DNA from: an uncultured Pelagibacteraceae bacterium
GTDB lineage: Bacteria; Pseudomonadota; Alphaproteobacteria; Pelagibacterales; Pelagibacteraceae
Direction of reading: 5' to 3'
Assembly (NCBI GenBank): GCA_902587155.1
Contig: CACIKE010000001.1
Location: forward strand, 1-64,000
Length of the DNA: 64,000 nucleotides
Shown here: piece by piece, positions 1 through 7,960 of the stretch
Numbering within the stretch: the stretch's first letter is position 1
Layout of the letters: each line of letters begins with the position of its first letter
Translations under genes and position numbers: made by a program
The notes under the pieces: generated by a model
Databases searched by the model: none
What the model was told of the DNA's origin: nothing
What the model saw: only the letters and a program-made list of their open reading frames with translations

Positions 1-756
1 ATTTTCTGGATTAAATTTTGTTTTCCATTTTTGAGAGTTAGTATCATAAGTAAATTTTTCATTTTCATAGAACTCGTTTGCGATATCTGATTTAGTAAAG
101 CCCAAAGCAAGTAATAAAGACGAGGCTAAGATCTTTTTCTTTCTATCAATTTTAAAATATAGAAAATCTTTAACATCATATTCAAAATCTAACCATGAAC
201 CTCTATTTGGAATTACACGACAGTTAAACAATAATTTACCACTTGCATGAGTTTTACCTTTATCGTGATCAAAAAATACTCCGGGACTTCTGTGCATTTG
301 ATTTACTACAACTCTCTGCACACCATTAGTTATAAAAGTTCCACTGTTAGTCATCATTGGAACCTCTCCCATGTAAACTTCCTGTTCTTTTGCAGATAAA
401 ATATCTTTAGTATTGTTTTCTTGATCTATTTCATAAACAACCAATCTAAGAGTACATTTTAATGCAGAAGAGTAAGTCAATCCTCTAGCAATACATTCCT
501 CAACATCAAATTTTGGTTTTTCTAATCTGTAAGAAACATATTCTAAAGTTGCCTTATCATTAAGGTCTTCAATTGGAAAAATACTTTTAAAAACTCTATC
601 AAAACCTTTTGTAAGTTCTAAATTTTCAGTGTTAAAATCTGTTAACTCTTTGTAAGAGTTTTTTTGAACTTCTATCAAGTTTGGTATTGATAAACTCTCC
701 TTAAGTTTACCAAAACTTTTTCTAATATTTTTTTTTTCAGTAAAAGATATTTGCAT
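1..756 (-). CDS. rpoB: RNA polymerase beta subunit, N-terminal 252 residues (runs off the left edge)
   Basis: The reading frame is open from ATG at 756 down to base 1 and is missing from the ORF track only because it has no stop in the window. The N-terminus (MQISFTEKKNIRKSFGK) matches the start of bacterial RpoB, which opens with a similar TEKKRIRKDFGK stretch. RpoB forms most of the catalytic cleft of RNA polymerase together with RpoC. Its position just downstream of rplJL is the usual bacterial order. Only about a fifth of the protein is visible, so the rifampicin region cannot be assessed. Confidence 0.97.
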   Translation of the reverse strand, partial: MQISFTEKKNIRKSFGKLKESLSIPNLIEVQKNSYKELTDFNTENLELTKGFDRVFKSIFPIEDLNDKATLEYVSYRLEKPKFDVEECIARGLTYSSALKCTLRLVVYEIDQENNTKDILSAKEQEVYMGEVPMMTNSGTFITNGVQRVVVNQMHRSPGVFFDHDKGKTHASGKLLFNCRVIPNRGSWLDFEYDVKDFLYFKIDRKKKILASSLLLALGFTKSDIANEFYENEKFTYDTNSQKWKTKFNPEN

Positions 757-768
757 CAATGTTTAACA

Positions 769-789
769 CTGATTAATAAAATTAATCAG
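769..789 (-). promoter_or_regulatory. Perfect 9-bp inverted repeat in the rplL-rpoB spacer
   Basis: CTGATTAAT and ATTAATCAG are separated by AAA, giving a stable hairpin in the 54-base rplL-rpoB gap. No U tract follows on the minus strand, so it is not a standard intrinsic terminator. In E. coli the same spacer holds an attenuator and an RNase III site that uncouple ribosomal protein and RpoB output. A similar role here is inference. Confidence 0.5.
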
Positions 790-810
790 AGCTAAAAAAT
801 CCTTCTTAAT

Positions 811-1176
811 TTATTTAAGTTCTACTTTAGCGCCTGCAGCTTCTAACTTAGTCTTAATTTCTTCAGCTTCTTTTTTAGGAACACCAGTTTTTACTTCTTT
901 AGGTGCACCTTCAACTAAATCTTTAGCCTCTTTTAGGCCTAGTGAAGTTGCTGCTCTTACTTCTTTAATAACGTTAATTTTTTTATCTCCCGCAGAAACT
1001 AACATAATAGTAAAGTCATCTTTATCTTCTGCCGCTGCCGCTGCGCCTGCTACTGCTGGTGCTGCTGCTGCCATTGGGGTAACACCCCATTTTTCTTCTA
1101 ACTGTTTCGAAAGATCTGCTGCTTCAGCAACAGTCAAACTTGATAAATCTTCTATAATTTTGTTTAGATCAGGCAT
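811..1176 (-). CDS. rplL: 50S ribosomal protein L7/L12
   Basis: The 121-residue length and architecture fit L7/L12. There is an N-terminal dimerisation segment, an Ala-rich hinge (about residues 35-50, [16 protein letters not shown]), and a C-terminal factor-binding domain with the [20 protein letters not shown] type helix. It forms the mobile stalk that recruits EF-Tu and EF-G to the ribosome. It lies three bases after rplJ, whose product anchors the L7/L12 dimers, and upstream of rpoB. Confidence 0.98.
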   Translation of the reverse strand: MPDLNKIIEDLSSLTVAEAADLSKQLEEKWGVTPMAAAAPAVAGAAAAAEDKDDFTIMLVSAGDKKINVIKEVRAATSLGLKEAKDLVEGAPKEVKTGVPKKEAEEIKTKLEAAGAKVELK

Positions 1177-1179
1177 TTT

Positions 1180-1701
1180 CTACTCTTCAGGTTGTGTTTC
1201 AGAATTTTCTGGGGGTAAACTACTCATTTTTTCCGATCGTGCAAGCAAAATACTGACTAATTTTGATGCAGAAGCATTCAAAATACCTACTATATTTGCT
1301 CTTGCCTCATCTAAAGTTGGTAAACTAGCTACATTTAATACTCCAGCTTGATCTAAAACCTCATTATCCATGATTCCACCAATCAATTTTAGATTCTCGT
1401 TATCCTTAGCAAATTTTGATAAAATTCTAGCGGACATAATAGCATCCTCTCCAAATGCTACTGCAGTTGGTCCAGTAAACAGTTTTGATAAATCCTTACA
1501 TTTAGTTTTTTCCAAAGCTAATTTTGTGATTCTATTTTTTGTAATTTTAAAAACTATTCCATGCTCTCTCATTTTTGATCTTAATTCATCGAGTTGAGGC
1601 ATTGTTAAACCTTGATAATGAGTTACCATAACTGCTTTACTATTTTCAAATTGTGCAGTCATTTCAGTTATATAATTCTTTTTTTGTTCTTTGTTCATCA
1701 T
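1180..1701 (-). CDS. rplJ: 50S ribosomal protein L10
   Basis: The 173-residue protein has the L10 N-terminal domain (VMVTHYQGLTMPQLDELRSKMRE) that binds 23S rRNA and a C-terminal helix that would hold L7/L12 dimers. L10 also represses its own operon in E. coli by binding the leader. ORFs on the plus strand across this gene are shadows. It sits in the rplK-rplA-rplJ-rplL order with gaps of only a few bases, so it is almost surely co-transcribed. Confidence 0.97.
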   Translation of the reverse strand: MMNKEQKKNYITEMTAQFENSKAVMVTHYQGLTMPQLDELRSKMREHGIVFKITKNRITKLALEKTKCKDLSKLFTGPTAVAFGEDAIMSARILSKFAKDNENLKLIGGIMDNEVLDQAGVLNVASLPTLDEARANIVGILNASASKLVSILLARSEKMSSLPPENSETQPEE

Positions 1702-1707
1702 AAAGAT

Positions 1708-2394
1708 TTAGATACTCTTTCCTAATTTTAATTTATAAGAGACACCCATTGTTGAAGTTATAAAAGCTGACTTAACCAATTCACCTTTTACTGTATTGTT
1801 AGATTTTTCTTTTTCTAGAGTCTCAATGATTGCGTTGAAATTTTTAATCAGTTTATCATCAGCAAAAGATTTTTTGCCAATACTTACACCAATATTTCCA
1901 TCTTTATCATTTCTTATCTCTGCTTGACCAGATTTTGCATCTGTTATTGCTGTCTTTAAATCCTCAGTGACTGAGCCTAGTTTTGGATTAGGCATCAAAC
2001 CCTTAGGACCAAGCACTTTTCCTAATTTAGATAATTTAATCATCATAGAAGGTGTACAAATTAATTTTTCAAAATTGATATCTTCGTTTTTAATCTTGTC
2101 AATTAAATCATCACTTCCAACAATATCCGCACCAGCTGATTTTGCGTCAGCAGTTTTTGCATCTTCACAAACTACTGCAACTTTTACTTTTTTTCCTGAA
2201 CCACCAGGAAGATTTACCACAGTTCTAATATTTATTTCATTTTTTTTTTGTTTATTATTAATTTGAAAACTTAAATCAACTGACTCATCAAATTTTGTTG
2301 TACAGTTTTTTTTAATTACAGGAATTAATTTTTCAATAACTTCTGCAGGCAATTCAGAAGTTTTATCAGGTAGTTTCTTGAATCTTTTTGACAT
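1708..2394 (-). CDS. rplA: 50S ribosomal protein L1
   Basis: The 228-residue length matches L1, which forms the mobile stalk at the ribosomal E site. The hallmark LGKVLGPKGLMPNPKLGSVT lies near residue 125. Two bases separate it from rplK and six from rplJ, consistent with one transcript and with L1 acting as translational repressor of the rplKA mRNA in other bacteria. Confidence 0.98.
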   Translation of the reverse strand: MSKRFKKLPDKTSELPAEVIEKLIPVIKKNCTTKFDESVDLSFQINNKQKKNEINIRTVVNLPGGSGKKVKVAVVCEDAKTADAKSAGADIVGSDDLIDKIKNEDINFEKLICTPSMMIKLSKLGKVLGPKGLMPNPKLGSVTEDLKTAITDAKSGQAEIRNDKDGNIGVSIGKKSFADDKLIKNFNAIIETLEKEKSNNTVKGELVKSAFITSTMGVSYKLKLGKSI

Positions 2395-2396
2395 TG

Positions 2397-2828
2397 TTAA
2401 TCTTTAACCTCTATTCCCATAGATCTCGCTGAGCCTGCAATAATTTTTACTGCCTGTTCTAAATCTATTGCGTTTAAATCGTTCATCTTTTGTTTAGCTA
2501 TTTCCTCTGCCTGTTTTTTTGTGATTGAAGCAACTATATTTCTTCCTGGTTCTTGTGAACCACTTTTGAGTTTTGCAGCTTCCCTGATGAAAAATGAAGC
2601 TGGAGGTGATTTAATTTTAAAATCAAACTTCTTATCCTTATAAACAGTAATCTCTACTGGAACAGGTTTTCCTGCTAAAGATTTTGTTTTATCATTAAAT
2701 GCTTTGCAAAATTCCATTATATTTACACCTCGTTGACCTAAAGCAGGACCAACTGGTGGTGCAGGATTTGCTTGACCACCTTTAATTTGTAACTTTATAA
2801 ATCCACTAATTTCTTTTTTTGCAGCCAT
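2397..2828 (-). CDS. rplK: 50S ribosomal protein L11
   Basis: The 143-residue protein carries the L11 N-terminal domain with [19 protein letters not shown] and [12 protein letters not shown], followed by the rRNA-binding C-terminal domain. L11 forms the GTPase-associated centre with 23S rRNA and is needed for RelA activation where present. The start codon overlaps the stop of nusG by one base, so translation of the two is probably coupled. Confidence 0.98.
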   Translation of the reverse strand: MAAKKEISGFIKLQIKGGQANPAPPVGPALGQRGVNIMEFCKAFNDKTKSLAGKPVPVEITVYKDKKFDFKIKSPPASFFIREAAKLKSGSQEPGRNIVASITKKQAEEIAKQKMNDLNAIDLEQAVKIIAGSARSMGIEVKD

Positions 2829-3358
2829 TAACTAATCTTCTCCACTTGATTATATTCTAATTCAACTGGTGTTGGTCTTCCAAATATAGAAACGGAAACT
2901 TTTAATTTTGATTTTTCCTCATCAATCCCCTCAACCATTCCACTAAATGAAGCAAATGGTCCATCTACAACTTGAACTTTTTCACCAACGCTGTACTCTA
3001 TACCAGATTTTGGCTGAGCCACACCATCTTTTATTTGCCCTAAAATCTTTTCTATCTCTTTATCTGATACAGGCACAGGAATGCCTTTTGTTCCCAAAAA
3101 TCCACTCACTCTCTTTATATTCTTAATCATATGATAAATACTATTGTCCATTTCGCTTTTAATAAGAACATATCCAGGAAAATATTTTTTTTTTCTTTGT
3201 ATCCTTTTTCCTCTTTTAACCTCTGTAACATCATGCGTAGGAACAATTATTTCATCAAATTTATCTGAAATCTTTGCTTTTTCTGCCTCTTCCTTTATTA
3301 AACCAGCAACTTTATTTTCAAAGCTTGAATGTGATTGAACTATGTACCAATTTTTCAT
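2828..3358 (-). CDS. nusG: Transcription termination/antitermination protein NusG
   Basis: The 176-residue protein has an N-terminal NGN domain ([18 protein letters not shown]) and a C-terminal KOW domain ([20 protein letters not shown]). NusG binds the RNA polymerase clamp, raises processivity, and links polymerase to Rho or to ribosomal S10. It overlaps secE and rplK by one base each, in the nearly universal secE-nusG-rplK order. Confidence 0.98.
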   Translation of the reverse strand: MKNWYIVQSHSSFENKVAGLIKEEAEKAKISDKFDEIIVPTHDVTEVKRGKRIQRKKKYFPGYVLIKSEMDNSIYHMIKNIKRVSGFLGTKGIPVPVSDKEIEKILGQIKDGVAQPKSGIEYSVGEKVQVVDGPFASFSGMVEGIDEEKSKLKVSVSIFGRPTPVELEYNQVEKIS

Positions 3359-3549
3359 TATAAACTCACCTTAAGTAAAAGCTCTAAGAAAAACTTTAAG
3401 ACTTGATCAAGTAATAGAAAAAATAATGACATTACTACTGCCATAGCAAATACCATAAGAGCACCTTGTAAAGTTTCTTTACCTGTTGGCCAACTGACTT
3501 TAAAAGCCTCTTGTTTTACCTCTTGAATAAATTTGATCGGGTTTTTCAT
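3358..3549 (-). CDS. secE: Preprotein translocase subunit SecE
   Basis: The 63-residue protein has the short SecE form found outside enterobacteria. An amphipathic helix with EVKQEAFKVSWPTGKET precedes one transmembrane helix. SecE clamps SecY in the inner-membrane translocon. Placement between tRNA-Trp and nusG is the standard context and supports the call despite the small size. Confidence 0.96.
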   Translation of the reverse strand: MKNPIKFIQEVKQEAFKVSWPTGKETLQGALMVFAMAVVMSLFFLLLDQVLKFFLELLLKVSL

Positions 3550-3570
3550 AATTTTATTCTGTCATCTAAT

Positions 3571-3646
3571 TGGCAGGAGCGGAGGGACTCGAACCCTCAG
3601 CCTCCGGTTTTGGAGACCGGCGCTCTACCAATTGAGCTACACTCCT
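3571..3646 (-). tRNA. tRNA-Trp (anticodon CCA)
   Basis: On the minus strand the 76-base cloverleaf runs from AGGAGTG to CGCTCCT plus G and an encoded CCA end. The anticodon stem GCCGG/CCGGA-type arm shows CCA, and TTCGAGT marks the T loop. It lies between tuf and secE, where tRNA-Trp is commonly found in proteobacteria. Confidence 0.96.
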
Positions 3647-3655
3647 ATATAGAGT

Positions 3656-4846
3656 TTACTCTATAATTTTAGTTACAACTCCAGCACCTACAGTTCTGCC
3701 GCCTTCTCTAATTGCAAAATTTAGTTTTTCCGACATTGCAATTGGAGTAATTAACTTTACTGTAAATTTAGCATCATCACCTGGCATAACCATTTCAGTA
3801 CCTGCTGGTAATTCAACTTCACCTGTTACGTCTGTAGTTCTAAAATAAAATTGTGGTCTGTATTTTGTAAAGAAAGGAGTATGTCTACCACCCTCTTCCT
3901 TCTTTAACACATAAGCTTGCGCCTCAAACTTTGTGTGAGGTGTAACTGAACCAGGCTTACAAAGAACTTGTCCTCTCTCGATGTCAGTTCTTTCCACTCC
4001 TCTTAAAAGAACACCAACGTTATCACCTGCCTCACCTGAGTCTAGAAGTTTTCTAAACATTTCTACACCAGTGCAAACTGATTTTTTTGTTTCCCTGATA
4101 CCGACTATCTCTAACTCATCACCAGTTTTTAATACACCAGACTCAACTCTACCGGTTGCAACTGTACCTCTTCCAGAAATAGAAAATACATCTTCAACTG
4201 GCATTAAGAAATCCTTATCTTTTGGTCTATCTGGTTGAGGAATAAATTCATCAACGTTCTTCATTAATTCTAAAATAGATTTTTTACCTATTTCCTCATC
4301 TCTTCCCTCAACAGCAGCAAGTGCAGAACCCTTCGCAATTGGAGTTTTATCACCTGGGAATTTGTATGAAGTTAATAATTCTCTTATTTCTTCTTCAACA
4401 AGATCAATCATTTCTTTATCATCTACTTGATCTACTTTATTCAAATAGACACAAATTGCAGGAACACCTACTTGTCTTGCTAAAAGAATATGTTCTCTAG
4501 TTTGCGGCATAGGTCCATCAGCAGCATTCACAACTAAAATAGCGCCATCCATCTGTGCTGCACCAGTAATCATATTTTTTACATAGTCAGCATGACCTGG
4601 ACAGTCAACGTGAGCATAATGTCTTTTTTCAGTTTCATATTCTACATGAGCAGTAGATATAGTAATACCTCTCTCCTTCTCCTCCGGGGCTTTATCAATT
4701 TGATCATATGCAATAGCTTGTGCACCACCAGTTTCAGATAAAACTTTAGTTATAGCGGCAGTTAAAGTTGTTTTACCATGATCGACATGACCAATTGTAC
4801 CAATGTTACAATGTGGTTTATTTCTTACAAATTTTTCTTTCGACAT
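3656..4846 (-). CDS. tuf: Elongation factor Tu
   Basis: The 396-residue protein carries all G motifs: GHVDHGKTT (P loop), the RGITI switch, DCPGHADY, and NKVD. EF-Tu delivers aminoacyl-tRNA to the ribosomal A site. It lies in a tRNA-Tyr, tRNA-Gly, tuf, tRNA-Trp, secE run, closely matching the tufB context of E. coli. A plus-strand ORF beginning at 4778 is a shadow. Confidence 0.99.
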   Translation of the reverse strand: MSKEKFVRNKPHCNIGTIGHVDHGKTTLTAAITKVLSETGGAQAIAYDQIDKAPEEKERGITISTAHVEYETEKRHYAHVDCPGHADYVKNMITGAAQMDGAILVVNAADGPMPQTREHILLARQVGVPAICVYLNKVDQVDDKEMIDLVEEEIRELLTSYKFPGDKTPIAKGSALAAVEGRDEEIGKKSILELMKNVDEFIPQPDRPKDKDFLMPVEDVFSISGRGTVATGRVESGVLKTGDELEIVGIRETKKSVCTGVEMFRKLLDSGEAGDNVGVLLRGVERTDIERGQVLCKPGSVTPHTKFEAQAYVLKKEEGGRHTPFFTKYRPQFYFRTTDVTGEVELPAGTEMVMPGDDAKFTVKLITPIAMSEKLNFAIREGGRTVGAGVVTKIIE

Positions 4847-4886
4847 TACTTTTTTTCCTCACTTTTCAAATTTAAATTTATTTTCT

Positions 4887-4960
4887 TGGAGCGGGTAAAG
4901 GGAATCGAACCCTTACATCCAGCTTGGAAGGCTAGCGTTCTACCATTGAACTACACCCGC
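4887..4960 (-). tRNA. tRNA-Gly (anticodon TCC)
   Basis: The minus-strand 74-base cloverleaf begins GCGGGTG and closes with TACCCGC, discriminator T and an encoded CCA. The anticodon loop CTTCCAA gives TCC. It precedes tuf, so tRNA processing probably generates the tuf mRNA 5' end. Confidence 0.96.
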
Positions 4961-5004
4961 ACAACCCCAAGAGTAACACTCCAGTATTGTCTAAAATTAT
5001 TGAA

Positions 5005-5090
5005 TGGTGGAGGGGGAAAGATTCGAACTTTCGAAGACCGAAGTCAACGGGTTTACAGCCCGCCCCATTTGACCGCTCTGGAACCCCTCC
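5005..5090 (-). tRNA. tRNA-Tyr (anticodon GTA)
   Basis: The 86-base class II tRNA has acceptor GGAGGGG, anticodon loop CTGTAAA (GTA), a long variable arm (TGACTTCGGTC) and an encoded CCA. It is the first member of the tRNA-Tyr, tRNA-Gly, tuf transcript. The overlapping ORFs at 4778 and 4987 on the plus strand are read-throughs of this tRNA region and not genes. Confidence 0.96.
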
Positions 5091-5138
5091 CTTAGGGGAA
5101 GTGTCCCCTTGTTCAATAAAGCTTCAAACAACATGCGT

Positions 5139-5166
5139 TTTATATATTTTATTTATCCAAATGCAA
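5139..5166 (-). promoter_or_regulatory. Candidate promoter of the tRNA-Tyr/tRNA-Gly/tuf operon
   Basis: On the minus strand a TTGCAT -35 and a TATAAA -10 are separated by 16 bases, about 40-50 bases before the mature tRNA-Tyr 5' end. The spacing is acceptable for sigma-70. AT-rich DNA gives many chance matches, so this rests mainly on position. Confidence 0.4.
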
Positions 5167-5220
5167 CACGTGATTTAATAGGAAAATATTCAAAAAAACG
5201 TGTAAAACATACAATTATTT

Positions 5221-5964
5221 ATGAATAAATCATCATTTTTCATTGTAGGACAACACGCTGTTATTGAGGCACTCAAAAATCCAAAAAGAAAAGTGCTGAG
5301 AGTTTTTTTGACTGAGGAAAGTAAAAAAAATATACACAGAAAAAGCCCAAACAAAAACCTTCTAAATGAAGTAAAGGTTTATTTTAAAACTAAAAAAGAA
5401 CTAGACAAATATAGCACCAAAGAAAATTTGTTACATCAAGGGTATGTTGCTGAGATAGAACACTTAGAAAAACCAATTCTCAAAGAATTTATAAAAAAAA
5501 AAGATAATATCACTTTAGTTTGTTTAGATGGAGTAACTGATCCCAGAAATATTGGTGCTTTAATAAGAAGTGCAGCATCTTTTAATATCGATGGAATTAT
5601 TATTAAGGAGAGACACTATCCAAATGAAAGTAAGCTTATGTATAAAGCTTCAAGTGGAGCAATTGAAAATATAAATATTTTTGAGGTATCTAACATTAAT
5701 TCTACTTTAAAAAACCTTAAAGAAAAAAATTTTTGGGTTTATGGTTTTGATGGTGATGGTGATAAAGATTTCACAAAAATAGATTGGAAAGGAAATAATA
5801 TTCTTTTATTTGGTTCTGAGGGATTCGGTATGCATCAACACACATCAAAATATGCCGATTTTTTAGTAAAGATAGACATTGATAGTAAAGTTGAAAGCTT
5901 AAATATCTCAAATAGTGCTGCTATTGTATTTCATCACTTAAGTTATTTAAAAAAAAAGAGTTGA
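5221..5964 (+). CDS. rlmB: SpoU/TrmH-family rRNA 2'-O-methyltransferase (RlmB-like)
   Basis: The 247-residue protein has a short N-terminal substrate-binding domain (FFIVGQHAVIEALKNPKRK) and a SPOUT methyltransferase domain. All three SpoU motifs are visible: LDGVTDPRNIGALIRSA near residue 102, LFGSEGFGMH near 196, and SLNISNSAAIVFHHL near 226. Such enzymes methylate a ribose in 23S rRNA (G2251 for RlmB) using SAM in a trefoil knot. RlmB is the best fit because of the N-terminal domain, but TrmH-type tRNA substrates cannot be excluded. Confidence 0.85.
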   Translation: MNKSSFFIVGQHAVIEALKNPKRKVLRVFLTEESKKNIHRKSPNKNLLNEVKVYFKTKKELDKYSTKENLLHQGYVAEIEHLEKPILKEFIKKKDNITLVCLDGVTDPRNIGALIRSAASFNIDGIIIKERHYPNESKLMYKASSGAIENINIFEVSNINSTLKNLKEKNFWVYGFDGDGDKDFTKIDWKGNNILLFGSEGFGMHQHTSKYADFLVKIDIDSKVESLNISNSAAIVFHHLSYLKKKS

Positions 5965-5997
5965 TTAATTTAAGAATTATTAATAATTATTGCGCAT

Positions 5998-6073
5998 GCC
6001 CTTGTAGCTCAGCTGGTAGAGCAATTGATTTGTAATCAATAGGTCCGCGGTTCGAATCCGTGCGGGGGCACCA
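5998..6073 (+). tRNA. tRNA-Thr (anticodon TGT), integration target
   Basis: The intact 76-base cloverleaf runs from GCCCTTG to CGGGGGC, discriminator A and CCA. The anticodon stem-loop TTGATTTGTAATCAA gives TGT. From AATTGATTT in the anticodon stem to CCA its sequence is repeated at 7792-7842 (50 of 51 bases) and, decayed, at 14956-15005 (about 40 of 51). This marks it as the attachment site of the pilin-bearing units downstream. Confidence 0.97.
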
Positions 6074-6117
6074 TCTCACTGACTTTTTTATCCAAATTGT
6101 TAATATAAAAATTTATC

Positions 6118-6159
6118 TTGCAACAATAAGTGTTGCCAGATTGTTGCAGGATTGTTGCT
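6118..6159 (+). repeat. Triple 11-bp-period motif beside tRNA-Thr (candidate integrase arm sites)
   Basis: GTTGC occurs at 6132, 6143 and 6154, exactly 11 bases apart (GTTGCCAGATT, GTTGCAGGATT, GTTGCTTAATC), with an inverted TTGCAAC at 6118-6124. Tandem sites with one-helical-turn spacing, about 60 bp from a tRNA 3' end, are typical of arm-type sites bound by the N-terminal domain of tyrosine integrases. The binding protein is unknown. Confidence 0.55.
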
Positions 6160-6174
6160 TAATCAATTGGTCGT

Positions 6175-6708
6175 TTAGTAAAGTTCAACTTCAGCATATA
6201 GTTTATTTGTTTCATTTCTTGTTGATCCACCATGAGATGGACATGGTGTTTCATAGCAAGCTTCTAACCAAAAATTCGCATTACTTGCACCTTTGTAATA
6301 AATACAAACAAATCCCACCATTGAATCTTTATCACAATAATTTTGCACACTTATGGAGTCACTGTTTGTGTTGTATGGATTTTTTGAACTTTTAAATACT
6401 TTTCCTAAACTTATACCAACATTTTCTCTAAAATCTTTTGCACCGTTTGCACCAGCATTTCCTGCAATAACTAAAGCTCTATCATTACAATCAATTAAAC
6501 CTTCTAATATTTTGTTTGAACTATCAAGTTCACATTTCATTAATTCACTTTTTAAATACTTTACAACTATTGAAAAATTTGTCTCTACAGCTTTTTTCTT
6601 TGCACTAGCAGTATACCCATTATAAGCAACAACACCCACTGCAGCGAGGATACCGATGATTGCTACAACGACTAAGAGTTCTATTAGGGTAAAAGCTTTA
6701 CGTTTCAT
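6175..6708 (-). CDS. Type IV pilin-like protein 1 (unit A, last gene)
   Basis: This 177-residue prepilin has leader MKRKA, cleavage before FTLIELL with the Glu5 needed for pilin assembly, and the family-invariant helix up to NGYT. The rest is a soluble head with KC then IDC near residues 58-74, a KNPY motif near 112 and a C-terminal CYETPC pair. It would be processed by PilD and sit in the inner membrane or a pilus; no pilus machinery gene is in the window. Its ATG shares a base with the stop of pilin 2 (TAATG), indicating coupled translation. Function beyond pilin-like is unknown. Confidence 0.9.
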   Translation of the reverse strand: MKRKAFTLIELLVVVAIIGILAAVGVVAYNGYTASAKKKAVETNFSIVVKYLKSELMKCELDSSNKILEGLIDCNDRALVIAGNAGANGAKDFRENVGISLGKVFKSSKNPYNTNSDSISVQNYCDKDSMVGFVCIYYKGASNANFWLEACYETPCPSHGGSTRNETNKLYAEVELY

Positions 6709-7229
6709 TAATATAATTTTATAAACTCTTCAAAACAATTTCCGTCATTAGGTGTTTGACTGCATCTTAAATTGTTTTTTGTGCCAGCTTTAAAAGTTGA
6801 AACTGGGCTAGTAACAATTACACCGCCTCGTCCAGCATCTCTTTCGATTCCAATCTTTCCAACATTTTGCTGACGACTACCTAGCCATAATGCATGAACA
6901 TTAGTATCGAATGGACACATCATCCCATCACCAAAATATTTTTGTGCTTTTGCTGTATTGGCACTTGAGACTAGCTGTCCCACTCTTTGTTCCTCTGTTA
7001 AACTACAAGAAATTCCCCACATAATTTCACTTTCGCCTAGATCACATTTTCTAAATTCATTTGTTATTGTTCTTGTTACCAATTTAAAATTAGCTTTTGC
7101 GACAGCGACTTTGGCACTGAAAGTATAACCATTATAAGCAACCACTCCTACTGCAGCAAGAATACCAATGATGGCTACGACGACTAAGAGTTCTATTAGG
7201 GTGAAAGCTTTTTTATTGTGTAACGTCAA
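6708..7229 (-). CDS. Type IV pilin-like protein 2 (unit A)
   Basis: The 173-residue prepilin has leader MTLHNKKA and the shared N-terminal helix. Its head has the KCDLG...SC first cysteine pair, a CPFDTNVHA version of the NPY region, and a final CSQTPNDGNCF pair in which the spacing differs from the usual CxxxPC. It is Gly/Arg-rich in the centre (ERDAGRGG). Its start lies inside the end of pilin 3 (17-base overlap). The gene belongs to the same minus-strand operon as its neighbours. Confidence 0.9.
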   Translation of the reverse strand: MTLHNKKAFTLIELLVVVAIIGILAAVGVVAYNGYTFSAKVAVAKANFKLVTRTITNEFRKCDLGESEIMWGISCSLTEEQRVGQLVSSANTAKAQKYFGDGMMCPFDTNVHALWLGSRQQNVGKIGIERDAGRGGVIVTSPVSTFKAGTKNNLRCSQTPNDGNCFEEFIKLY

Positions 7230-7701
7230 TAATTATTTCTTCTCTATTATCAGATGAACTGCATGGTGTTTTCCAACAACCACTCAATCTAATCTCACTA
7301 GCACTTTTAGTGCTCCAGTTTACATAACCTACATCATTGTCATTTGTGTAGCTAATACTTAATCTACACATTCTCTCACTAGAGTTATAAGGATTTTTCA
7401 TATCTGCAAACACACCGTTCTGTCCCCTACAAGCATTATTCATACCACTTGCAAAATTATTAGCATGAGTCATTGGGCATGATTGTGGATTAGAAGTAAA
7501 CATTTTGTCAGCTAACCCAGCATTACATTTTACCAATTCTGTTTGTATCCATTTAGTTACATTTTTATAATTAGTTTTAGATGCATTAGCTTTCGCGCTA
7601 GCTGTATAACCATTATATGCTACTACTCCTACTGCCGCTAAAATTCCTATAATTGCAACAACAACTAAGAGTTCAATTAAAGTAAAACCATTACGCTTCA
7701 T
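7213..7701 (-). CDS. Type IV pilin-like protein 3 (first gene of unit A)
   Basis: The 162-residue prepilin starts MKRNG, then the same invariant helix. The head shows KCNAG...SC, a KNPYNSSERMC motif and a terminal CWKTPC. Although its first 28 mature residues equal those of its neighbours, the codons differ clearly (for example AAAATTCCTATAATTGCAAC against AGAATACCGATGATGGCTAC). That shows selection on the protein and not only recent copying. It is the operon's first gene, 40-odd bases below a candidate promoter and the paired GTTACC/GTTGCC sites. Confidence 0.9.
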   Translation of the reverse strand: MKRNGFTLIELLVVVAIIGILAAVGVVAYNGYTASAKANASKTNYKNVTKWIQTELVKCNAGLADKMFTSNPQSCPMTHANNFASGMNNACRGQNGVFADMKNPYNSSERMCRLSISYTNDNDVGYVNWSTKSASEIRLSGCWKTPCSSSDNREEIIIDVTQ

Positions 7702-7718
7702 AAAAAAACTCTATCACT

Positions 7719-7736
7719 GTTACCATAGTGTTGCCA
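7719..7736 (+). repeat. Paired 11-bp-period motif in the leader of unit A
   Basis: GTTACCA at 7719 and GTTGCCA at 7730 are 11 bases apart. The same arrangement in nearly the same sequence recurs at 14883/14894 above pilin 15. They sit between the candidate promoter and the first pilin start, so a protein bound here could both organise recombination and block transcription. Confidence 0.5.
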
Positions 7737-7743
7737 AGTTGAA

Positions 7744-7772
7744 ATTATTTTACAAAAATTACTGATAAACAA
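7744..7772 (-). promoter_or_regulatory. Candidate promoter of the unit A pilin operon
   Basis: Minus-strand TTGTTT (7767-7772) and AATAAT (7744-7749) are 17 bases apart, about 43 bases above the ATG of pilin 3. The TTGTTTAT part is conserved in the homologous position above pilin 15 (14931-14936). Conservation between two units in otherwise diverged spacers supports a functional role. Confidence 0.45.
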
Positions 7773-7791
7773 TAATTATTTGAAGTTTTAG

Positions 7792-7842
7792 AATTGATTT
7801 GTAATCAATAGGTCCGCGGTTCGAATCCGTGTGGGGGCACCA
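7792..7842 (+). repeat. Displaced tRNA-Thr 3' half, copy 1 (att remnant)
   Basis: It is identical to the tRNA-Thr gene from the anticodon stem (AATTGATTTGTAATCAAT) through CCA except for one C-to-T change in the acceptor stem. It lacks the D arm and 5' acceptor strand, so it is no tRNA gene. It marks the junction of units A and B. Confidence 0.93.
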
Positions 7843-7898
7843 CTTCCTTAGTAAAATCAACGTTATCTATTTTTGCAAAATTAAAAATTTTATAAATT

Positions 7899-7928
7899 GG
7901 TAGCAATGAGTGTTGCCATAGTGCTACC
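7899..7928 (+). repeat. Motif pair at the left end of unit B (candidate integrase arm sites)
   Basis: GTTGCCA at 7912 and GCTACC at 7923 are 11 bases apart. GGTAGCA (7899-7905) and TGCTACC (7922-7928) form an inverted pair around it. It lies about 57 bases after the displaced tRNA-Thr half, matching the offset of the triple motif from the intact tRNA-Thr. Confidence 0.5.
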
Positions 7929-7960
7929 GCTTTTGTAGACCAATCAAGTAGTCATATTAA

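Larger units (their letters stand above)
6074..7842. mobile_element. Unit A: tRNA-Thr-bounded integrase-less unit with three pilin genes
   Basis: The unit lies between the intact tRNA-Thr 3' end and a near-perfect copy of its 3' half (7792-7842). It holds three pilin genes on the minus strand. Near the tRNA is a triple 11-bp repeat (GTTGCC/GTTGCA/GTTGCT), and near the far end a pair (GTTACC/GTTGCC). This is the expected structure of attL and attR of a tRNA-targeting element, but the 1.8 kb hold no recombinase. The single mismatch in the displaced half suggests a recent insertion compared with unit B. Confidence 0.7.

Noticed and set aside
4778-5178. Plus-strand ORFs of 105 and 63 residues
   Set aside because: They read across the tuf start, tRNA-Gly and tRNA-Tyr on the opposite strand; no independent support.
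7793-7842. A second functional tRNA-Thr gene
   Set aside because: The 5' acceptor strand and D arm are missing, so it cannot fold as a tRNA.
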